This document shows, piece by piece, positions 12,995-18,972 of a stretch of DNA of 27,586 bases. A program made the translations under genes and the position numbers. This DNA is from CAJOLV01 sp045631885 (GTDB lineage Bacteria > Bacillota_I > Bacilli_A > RFN20 > CAG-826), in the NCBI GenBank assembly GCA_045631885.1, contig JAZQVN010000016.1:1-27586 (forward strand), written 5' to 3'. The notes under the pieces were generated by a model. That model saw only the letters and a program-made list of their open reading frames with translations. It did not search any database and had not been told where the DNA came from. Each line of letters begins with the position of its first letter. Position 1 is the first letter of the stretch.

Positions 12995-15505
12995 TTATAA
13001 ATTAATTAATTCTTGTAATTGGATAGAGTCTTCAGATAATAATTGACTACCAATATCTAAAGCTTTTTCTTTTAACGACTTAAATTGTTCTTCGTTTCCT
13101 AATGCTTTATGACATTTTAAAACGATGATGAGTTGTTCATAACGCATATAGTTAAGTTCACCATAAAATCTTGTATAAGCATCGAGAATCTTTTGTCCGA
13201 TTTCTAAAGATTCAGCATATTGTCCCATGCTAAATAATATTCTTGATTTACGAGATAAAACATTTAATGTATCTGGATCATTTTCTCCAAATAACGAGAA
13301 CATGATTTGATAAGCTTTATTAACTAACTCTAATGCTTTTTCATAATCTTTTGTGACTGAATAGACTTCGGAAAGTTGTAAATAGCCTACGGCTACTCTG
13401 GAATAGTATTTGCTATCAGGGGTGAAATGAGCTTCATTATTTTCAATCGTTTTCTTCGCGAACTCTTCCGCGTATCCTAATAATCTTTCATTGTGGTTTT
13501 CTTCATACATGATGAGATTGATACGAGAGATATGGCTTAATAAATGACCATAAGCCGCATATTCGTCTTCATTATTTAATGTAACTTCACTTAAGATTTG
13601 ATATCCACGAATAAACCAATCTTTGGCTTTTTCTAAAGCACCTGTGATATGTAAATTAAATAGATATGTCCATCCTGCTTGGAAAGCGCAGTAACCACAC
13701 ATAAAACATTTTTCACCATTTTCTTTAGCGAAATGATTAAATAAATCTGTGGCTAATTCAATCGCTCTACCTGGTTTAATTGAGAAAGAGAATAATAATT
13801 CTGCGTTTTTATATAAAGTTAATGTGTTGTCATTAATCTTATTAAAGACAGAGAGTATTTCTTCAGTGATATCTGCGTAATATCCTTTTTTCTCAATGGT
13901 GAAATGCCATGACTTTTGTTCATTGATTGTGTCAGCGAATGAATTAATAAATGGAACAGCCTCTTCTTCATTATCAAAAGGAAGTTCGTGACGGACGACT
14001 TCACGAATAATTGGGTGAAGGGCGACACCATTAGAACTTAAAACGATCCAAGAACGGTTTTCTAAAGTCTTAATCACTTTTAGTGATTGTAAATCTAACC
14101 ATTTCTTGAAATCTCTGACATCCACACCACTTAAAGGCATTAATGATAGATATTGTAAAACTCGTTTTTCTTCATTATCTAAGTCGAATACTTTAAACAT
14201 TTTTAATAAGTTTTCATAAGCGACATTGGATTTATCCGCGGATGAACGAACTTCTTCGTTTAAAGAGACAATACCTTCATGTTTTAAGACATCAATCATC
14301 TCTTCAACGGTTTGCCCGCTATTTTCCATATGTTGAGCAATTAACTCAATTGTGTATGTATGACGATTAACTAATTCTAATAATTCTTCTAAATGTTCAT
14401 CGTCTTCATCCACAACATAGCCATCATAGTTTTCTAAAAAGACTTTCTTTAACATCTCAATAGAATCAATCGCTTCAATTTTGATCGTTGGATATAGTCT
14501 TGAATAATCACATCTAGTGGTAATTAATAATTTATAATTCGCATCGATTAAATCAGAGAAATATTCATCATCCATGACATCGAAGTTATCGATGATAATT
14601 AATGTTCTTTCATTAGTGATTTCTCTAATTAAATTGAGTTTTCTTTTAAAGAAAGAAATATCACTTTCTTGTGAACCGTCAGAAAGAATTTGTCTTGGGA
14701 AGACTGGTTCAATCTTAAAAGATGATTGAGACGACACTAATTCAACAATCGTGTTGTTATAAGTCGCATAAATGACTGTATCATATAAGGCTTTGTTTCT
14801 TTTCGCGTATTGTTTAGCGATTTCGGTTTTACCAATGCCCCCGATGCCTTGTAAGAAAATTAGTCTTTCACCACTTTCAAAGATTTCTTTGATTTTAGCT
14901 AATTCTTCTTCTCTACCACAGAACACACTCTTTGGGATGACCGATGGAGTAGACTCTAATCTAAAGGCTTTATCAACTTTTAAGACATTACCCGCTTTTA
15001 ATAGGCCAGTTGAATCTAATTCACAAACAATTTGTTCCACAACTTGCTTTTTATATTGGAAAACAAATTGAATTGGAGGAGAACCAACGATTCTTCTCAT
15101 CGCATCTTCTCCCCATAATTTAGTGAGGATATCTTTATTTGTAGTACCGTTTGTCATATTATCCCAAGAGAAATCAGGGAAAACGACTGGTATAAATTTC
15201 ATCTTTTCGTTTTTTAGAGCCTCTGTAATTTCAATTCTTGTTACTGAATCAGGATTAGGCACTCCATTAACAATGAAACCATCAAGAAAATCCTTAGTGA
15301 GAAGCATGACAAAATTAGTCACTTCTTTTAAATAATCTCTCGGATCAGTTAAGAAATTACGGATTTCACCATTTTCTTCTTTATATAAAGAATAGTAAGT
15401 CTTGCCGACTGCCTTTTTTTCTTCTTTAGCTCTTTTATAAATTTCTTCTGCAAAAAGAATTCCCGCGGAGGAACCACCTCTATAACAAATGAAATTACGA
15501 TACAT
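12995..15505 (-). CDS. TIR - NB-ARC - TPR protein (NLR-like STAND ATPase)
   Basis: 836 residues. TIR-type domain at ~1-165: 'NFICYRGG' opening strand, 'YYSLYKEEN', 'NFVMLLTKDFLDGF', and 'DSVTRIEITEAL' with E92 at the position of the NAD-cleaving glutamate in known TIRs. NB-ARC/STAND ATPase at ~190-510: Walker A GIGGIGKTE (220-228), Walker B 'TLIIIDNFD' (301-309), sensor 'LLITTR' (326-331), then a winged-helix part ending in HPIIREVV (497-504), the counterpart of the MHD motif. TPR-like helices at ~570-830, including 'FGENDPDTLNVLSRKSRILF'. This is the layout of bacterial NLR-like proteins, in which the repeats sense a foreign signal, the ATPase assembles, and the TIR consumes NAD. A defence role is inference from the family. 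GGAGGT precedes the ATG. It shares a transcript with the TIGR04076 gene. Confidence 0.93.
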   Translation of the reverse strand: MYRNFICYRGGSSAGILFAEEIYKRAKEEKKAVGKTYYSLYKEENGEIRNFLTDPRDYLKEVTNFVMLLTKDFLDGFIVNGVPNPDSVTRIEITEALKNEKMKFIPVVFPDFSWDNMTNGTTNKDILTKLWGEDAMRRIVGSPPIQFVFQYKKQVVEQIVCELDSTGLLKAGNVLKVDKAFRLESTPSVIPKSVFCGREEELAKIKEIFESGERLIFLQGIGGIGKTEIAKQYAKRNKALYDTVIYATYNNTIVELVSSQSSFKIEPVFPRQILSDGSQESDISFFKRKLNLIREITNERTLIIIDNFDVMDDEYFSDLIDANYKLLITTRCDYSRLYPTIKIEAIDSIEMLKKVFLENYDGYVVDEDDEHLEELLELVNRHTYTIELIAQHMENSGQTVEEMIDVLKHEGIVSLNEEVRSSADKSNVAYENLLKMFKVFDLDNEEKRVLQYLSLMPLSGVDVRDFKKWLDLQSLKVIKTLENRSWIVLSSNGVALHPIIREVVRHELPFDNEEEAVPFINSFADTINEQKSWHFTIEKKGYYADITEEILSVFNKINDNTLTLYKNAELLFSFSIKPGRAIELATDLFNHFAKENGEKCFMCGYCAFQAGWTYLFNLHITGALEKAKDWFIRGYQILSEVTLNNEDEYAAYGHLLSHISRINLIMYEENHNERLLGYAEEFAKKTIENNEAHFTPDSKYYSRVAVGYLQLSEVYSVTKDYEKALELVNKAYQIMFSLFGENDPDTLNVLSRKSRILFSMGQYAESLEIGQKILDAYTRFYGELNYMRYEQLIIVLKCHKALGNEEQFKSLKEKALDIGSQLLSEDSIQLQELINL

Positions 15506-15566
15506 ATTAGTTTACCTCCACTTTATGGACGGGAAATGATAAATAATATTAGCATATTTCAGCCCC

Positions 15567-15596
15567 AAAAGTAATAGTATTTCGATACCATTACTT
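15567..15596 (-). terminator. intrinsic terminator of the DUF1919 gene
   Basis: Hairpin at 15571-15596: an 11-bp stem with one mismatch and a CGAA loop, followed by TTTT on the minus strand. The U-tract is short, so strength is uncertain. Confidence 0.7.
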
Positions 15597-15615
15597 CTCT
15601 ATTTTATTGACCTCA

Positions 15616-16242
15616 TCACTGTTTATTCAAAAACTTGATGAAATCGAAATCGTTAAATGTTCTCTTCCAAGTTAATTTCTCACTTGGTTGATATAGTAGC
15701 CACGCGAACTCTTTGCAGTTTTTATTTTTCTTTACGATATATTCATCATCAAAGCCATATTTCTTATCAACAAGAACGACTTTTTTATATGGTATTTTGT
15801 TCCAATCTTCGATTAATTTATCATTTAATAACGGAACTTCTGTAGGATAGCAGAAAGAAGATATGACATATAAGTTATCGTAGTTGATTCTTTTCTTTCT
15901 TTCGTTCCATTTATCTAACGCATTTTTAAAATTATCATAATGCATAAAGTGAATTTTTATCGGCTTTTTGACAGAAGAATCCGCATTTGGCGATAAAATT
16001 CCCACTGGATAATCGACTTCTTCGTTTTTGGATTCCACCATTTCTCCATCGATATAATCTTTTAAATACAAAACGAAATAGTTAAAATCTTCAGGAGTTA
16101 AAAACAGGTTAATCGTAGGTGTGAGGAATTTCATCTTTAATTGGTGATATAAAACTCCACCGATACAGTCTCTAGCGATAATAGTAAAATCTTTGTTTTT
16201 TAATTTATCAATGTATTTTTGTTGGCTTAATTCATTGGTCAT
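15616..16242 (-). CDS. DUF1919-family protein
   Basis: 208 residues. 'DFTIIARDCIGGVLYHQLKMKFLTPTINLFLTPEDFNYFVLYLKDY', 'YPVGIL', 'KIHFMHYDNFKNALDKWNERKKRINYDNLYVI' and 'PYKKVVLVDKKY' follow the conserved line of DUF1919 (PF08942), proteins often found in polysaccharide or surface-glycan gene sets; the biochemical function is unknown. It follows the Big_2 lipoprotein gene by 17 bases and may be read from that transcript. No Shine-Dalgarno lies before the ATG; instead TATATT ends six bases before it, as in the other candidate leaderless genes. The terminator at 15567-15596 follows. Confidence 0.82.
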   Translation of the reverse strand: MTNELSQQKYIDKLKNKDFTIIARDCIGGVLYHQLKMKFLTPTINLFLTPEDFNYFVLYLKDYIDGEMVESKNEEVDYPVGILSPNADSSVKKPIKIHFMHYDNFKNALDKWNERKKRINYDNLYVISSFCYPTEVPLLNDKLIEDWNKIPYKKVVLVDKKYGFDDEYIVKKNKNCKEFAWLLYQPSEKLTWKRTFNDFDFIKFLNKQ

Positions 16243-16248
16243 GATTGA

Positions 16249-16254
16249 AATATA
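16249..16254 (-). promoter_or_regulatory. possible -10 box, DUF1919 gene
   Basis: TATATT on the minus strand (five of six bases of TATAAT), six bases before the ATG at 16242. There is no convincing -35. It is listed because the spacing equals that of the stronger cases at 3610 and 6199. Confidence 0.4.
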
Positions 16255-16259
16255 AACTT

Positions 16260-17606
16260 TTAGTTAGTGCTTTTAGTTACCAAACTCAAATAATCTTTAT
16301 TCGCATCATTAACATTGAGGTAAATATTCACAGACATATCTTTGTTAATTGATTTTGTATAAATTTGATTAGTTTTATTTTTTAATCTCGCTCCGTAATT
16401 GTCAGTAACGGTTAATTCATCTCCCGCTTTTAATTCAACATCTGGGATGAGATATTTGCCGCTACTAAGAGGAACTGCAGCGTATCTGCTACTTATGCCT
16501 GAATAAGAGCGACCATTAATGGTGCCTGTTAAACAATAATCTGGATATTGAGACGCGCTGACATAGACAACACAAGTCGCGGTAAATCCACCATCAACTG
16601 TTGTGGCGGTAATAGTCGTACTACCTACTTTGCTATTAACACTAGCGACAACTCTACCAGCGGACACTGTGGCAATACTAGTATCACTAGAAGTCCATTT
16701 AACTTCTTCATTTGTCGCGTTACTTGGATAGACTGTCGCAGTAATAGTAAACTCATTTCTTACCAACATAAATTTGCCTGAATTACTTAATGAAATACCA
16801 GTAACGCTAACTTTACTTGGTGTAGAAGATGAATCATCGACTAAGCTAAGATAAATGTGTCCACCATCTGATAGATTATAACTACAATAAATATCATAAA
16901 CACCAGTGGTAAGAACTTTGATATTGCCATCACTTGGCGCAGCTGTCACTAAACCAGATTTAACTGATGATTTAATATCAGAATATCCGTACCATTTATC
17001 GCCACTCATATGGACTTTGAAAATGTCGCCTGAATATAAAGAAACACCTTGGATCATATATTCAGAAGATGAAGAAGGATTGATGACCATTTGTTTATCT
17101 GTCCATTCAGTATCACCGTTAAATTGTCCATGTAAAACATAATCAGGAATAGTTACACGTTCTTTGACTGAAACATTACACTGAGCAGTTTTGTTTCCAT
17201 CTACAGTGGTAACGGTGATTATCGCATCACCCTTTCCAACTGGTGTAACTACACCATTATTAACAGTTGCTGCAGATGTATTATTACTTGACCACGTCAC
17301 ACTTTTATCAGTGGCGTCATCAGGTAAAACGGTCGCAGTTAAAGTAACAGCATTATCATCGGTGTATAGTTCTAAAGACGACTTATTTAAACTAACAGAG
17401 CTAACATGAATAGTTGTTGGTTCGGGTTCTGGTTCGGGTTCTGGATCACTTCCTCCACCACCTGGTTCTGTGCCTCCTCCGCTAGGTTCATTACCACCAC
17501 TTGGTTCGCTACCGGAACCACCTTGGCCCCCACTTGAACCAGCATTACAAGCAGATAATCCTAAAACAAGAGCGGATAAAAGAATAAATAACTTTTTCTT
17601 TTTCAT
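16260..17606 (-). CDS. lipoprotein with two Big_2 domains and two partner modules
   Basis: 448 residues. The signal peptide MKKKKLFILLSALVLGLSAC ends in the lipobox LSAC, so the mature protein is anchored through Cys20. A Gly/Ser/Pro-rich linker then an EPEPEP stretch (residues ~21-65) precede four modules: Big_2 (~66-147, 'TLTATVLPDDATDKSVTWSS'), module X1 (~152-255, 'DYVLHGQFNGDTEWTDKQMV'), Big_2 (~262-350, 'ITATVYPSNATNEEVKWTSS'), and module X2 (~354-443, 'DYCLTGTINGRSYSG'). X1 and X2 look alike (start DYxLxGxxNG, end 'YLSLV') and could be carbohydrate-binding beta-sandwiches; that is inference. AAGGAG lies six bases before the ATG and a small CGCAAA/TTTGCG hairpin lies just before it (17618-17632). 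The ligand is unknown. Confidence 0.92.
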   Translation of the reverse strand: MKKKKLFILLSALVLGLSACNAGSSGGQGGSGSEPSGGNEPSGGGTEPGGGGSDPEPEPEPEPTTIHVSSVSLNKSSLELYTDDNAVTLTATVLPDDATDKSVTWSSNNTSAATVNNGVVTPVGKGDAIITVTTVDGNKTAQCNVSVKERVTIPDYVLHGQFNGDTEWTDKQMVINPSSSSEYMIQGVSLYSGDIFKVHMSGDKWYGYSDIKSSVKSGLVTAAPSDGNIKVLTTGVYDIYCSYNLSDGGHIYLSLVDDSSSTPSKVSVTGISLSNSGKFMLVRNEFTITATVYPSNATNEEVKWTSSDTSIATVSAGRVVASVNSKVGSTTITATTVDGGFTATCVVYVSASQYPDYCLTGTINGRSYSGISSRYAAVPLSSGKYLIPDVELKAGDELTVTDNYGARLKNKTNQIYTKSINKDMSVNIYLNVNDANKDYLSLVTKSTN

Positions 17607-17716
17607 ATGATCTCCTTCGCAAATGTTTTGCGTCTCTCAATCAATTTGACATATCTATTTTATAACGAAGTAATAAAAGAAACTAATACAACGTTAATAA
17701 AGAATATCTAAATAGC

Positions 17717-17745
17717 GCCCATCGTAATTGATGGGCAACTTTTTT
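17717..17745 (+). terminator. hairpin with U-tract on the plus strand
   Basis: GCCCATC/GATGGGC stem with a six-base loop (17717-17736), then AAC and TTTTTT on the plus strand. On the minus strand, where both flanking genes are, the following bases are GCTATTTAG, a poor U-tract. It could still act as a weak terminator for the membrane gene that ends at 17749, but the shape favours a plus-strand RNA. Confidence 0.5.
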
Positions 17746-17748
17746 GTT

Positions 17749-18330
17749 CTATTTTGATAATAATTTCTTATCGCATCTCACGCTAAAAACGACAGTGAAT
17801 GTCACTGACATAACGACTGGGATAAATATAGATGAATACATTGCGATATATGTTGCTAAGTTATTAGATACATCTCCTAAGAATGAGATATCCGCTTTAA
17901 TCGCGGAATATACTGAGAATATCAAAGATATAACAATCATCGAAATGCCAATAATCATCGTGAATCTCTTATCATCTTGCTTTAATAAAAAAGCAAAAGT
18001 CAAAGCGAACAAAACGGATAATAAAGCAATCTGGACCGTTTCTCTTCCTGGAAGAAGAATATTCACAAATACAGCGATAGAAAACGGAAGAACTGATAAT
18101 AGATACATGAGCTTTCCTTTTTTAAATCCGATTATTCCATAACCAATAAGCGCGATGACAGATAATGTGATGAAAATATAAGAAATGATCATCCACGCAC
18201 CTAAGTTATAAGAGGTAACGAAAGCTAATAGATATACTGAAACAATGAGTAAAAATATCACTAATATCATTTGCACAAAAAGCATGATGGCTTTTGGCTT
18301 TTTTATACCTAATCTTTTTTCTGTATCCAT
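17749..18330 (-). CDS. six-helix membrane protein, unknown function
   Basis: 193 residues from the ATG chosen here. About six hydrophobic helices fill the sequence after a short basic start (DTEKRLGIKKPKA), ending with a basic tail (RCDKKLLSK), so both ends should be cytoplasmic. I recognise no family. The frame also allows a TTG start seven codons earlier at 18351, giving 200 residues; the ATG is preferred for its purine-rich lead (GGAAAAAAG), though neither site is strong. The gene stands alone; a strong minus-strand terminator at 18425-18450 lies about 95 bases upstream, so its promoter must lie between 18331 and 18424, or the terminator is an attenuator. Confidence 0.75.
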   Translation of the reverse strand: MDTEKRLGIKKPKAIMLFVQMILVIFLLIVSVYLLAFVTSYNLGAWMIISYIFITLSVIALIGYGIIGFKKGKLMYLLSVLPFSIAVFVNILLPGRETVQIALLSVLFALTFAFLLKQDDKRFTMIIGISMIVISLIFSVYSAIKADISFLGDVSNNLATYIAMYSSIFIPVVMSVTFTVVFSVRCDKKLLSK

Positions 18331-18415
18331 ATTTCTTTTTTCCAATATCAATAATATTGTAGTACATATTGTCTATTTTTTAAAAAGACAAATGTAAGCA
18401 AAAATGAATAACTTA

Positions 18416-18450
18416 TAAAGAAAAAGGACTGATACAGTTGTATCAATCCT
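18416..18450 (-). terminator. intrinsic terminator with GATACA stem
   Basis: Hairpin at 18425-18450: AGGA, one mismatch, then TGATACA/TGTATCA with a two-base loop (12-position stem), followed by TTTTTCTTT on the minus strand. No gene ends just before it; it follows box B by ten bases and stands ~95 bases before the membrane gene. Confidence 0.85.
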
Positions 18451-18460
18451 ATCATTTTCA

Positions 18461-18488
18461 TCTGGAAAGATTTACCTTATTTAATACA
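18461..18488 (-). repeat. 28-base box, copy B
   Basis: Twenty-six of 28 bases equal copy A at 18736-18763; both differences are transitions. On the minus strand it runs from TGTATTAAATAAGG to CTTTCCAGA. It contains a small hairpin AAGG-TAAA-TCTT in which one C-G pair of copy A is replaced by a U-G pair. Confidence 0.9.
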
Positions 18489-18515
18489 ATTGTCCCGTAA
18501 AAGACAAATTGTCCC
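18488..18515. repeat. two AATTGTCCC repeats, 19 bp apart
   Basis: AATTGTCCC occurs at 18488-18496 and 18507-18515. Paired short repeats such as these occur near ends of some insertion elements (IS21 and IS481 types), but no transposase or flanking duplication is visible here, so the link is only a possibility. Confidence 0.4.
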
Positions 18516-18523
18516 CTTTTCTA

Positions 18524-18570
18524 GTGGAACGGTTTTACTACTAAATAGTAGGATTATCAACATGTTCCAC
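18524..18570. repeat. nested inverted repeat
   Basis: Outer arms GTGGAAC (18524-18530) and GTTCCAC (18564-18570) enclose an inner hairpin CTACTA-AA-TAGTAG (18538-18551). Read on the minus strand it would fold into a two-level stem just upstream of box B and its terminator, in keeping with a structured RNA. Confidence 0.6.
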
Positions 18571-18697
18571 AAATATTGGCGTGCCATTGAGATCTCTAAT
18601 GATATAGTTTATATATTAATTCCCAATTTTAAGCAATTTTTGATTTTGGGAAATATAACTACATTTCTTTTTATTTATAAAAAGGCTTATATAGAAA

Positions 18698-18723
18698 AAT
18701 AAAAACCCCGATTTGTATCAGGG
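18698..18723 (-). terminator. intrinsic terminator, copy A unit
   Basis: Hairpin at 18706-18723: CCCTGAT/ATCGGGG with one G-U pair and an ACAA loop, followed by TTTTTATTTTTC on the minus strand. It lies 12 bases after box A. No gene ends immediately upstream; the giant gene has its own terminator at 18903-18937. Confidence 0.85.
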
Positions 18724-18735
18724 ATTATATACGAT

Positions 18736-18763
18736 TCTGGAAAGGTTTACCTTATTTGATACA
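18736..18763 (-). repeat. 28-base box, copy A
   Basis: Partner of copy B. Its first bases TGTATCA (minus strand) are complementary to TGATACA in the terminator just downstream, so the box and the terminator stem could form alternative pairings. Confidence 0.9.
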
Positions 18764-18902
18764 TATATATTCACCCATCATCTTTTTATAGGTGATATTG
18801 TTGGCTTCTCTTAATATATCAAATCAAAAAAATAATTAGATGTATTATTTATAAATTAATGTTATAGAAATTGTTTAATTAACAAAGATGATATATTTCA
18901 AA

Positions 18903-18937
18903 ATATAAAAAAGAAGACAACTCACGAAGAATTGTCT
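18903..18937 (-). terminator. intrinsic terminator of the giant surface-protein gene
   Basis: Stem AGACAATTC/GAGTTGTCT (9 bp with one G-U pair) and a TTCGT loop at 18915-18937, followed by TCTTTTTTATATTTTG on the minus strand, 35 bases after the stop. Confidence 0.92.
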
Positions 18938-18972
18938 CGCTTTTTATAGTTATGATATTTGTCTAATTGGAT

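Larger units (their letters stand above)
18352..18972. other. gene-poor stretch of 620 bases
   Basis: No convincing gene is present. It holds three minus-strand terminators, a 28-base box in two copies, a nested inverted repeat and two short AATTGTCCC repeats, each given below. The remaining sequence (18572-18697 and 18764-18902) is AT-rich with scattered stops in all frames. The terminators suggest that at least two short minus-strand RNAs, or leaders, end in this stretch. Confidence 0.7.

Noticed and set aside
18331..18351. TTG start for the membrane protein
   Set aside because: Possible in frame, but there is no ribosome site before it and an ATG follows seven codons later with purines ahead.
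18477..18587. 36-codon minus-strand frame ending in the 28-base box (starts MARQYLWNML)
   Set aside because: A hydrophobic start recalls small toxins, but there is no clear ribosome site, no match to a toxin family, and the box repeats without a related frame at copy A.
18480..18600. Insertion sequence
   Set aside because: Only short repeats are seen; no transposase fragment or target duplication could be shown.
18490..18702. 70-codon plus-strand frame
   Set aside because: AT-rich, no ribosome site, overlaps structured repeats and a terminator; it looks like chance.
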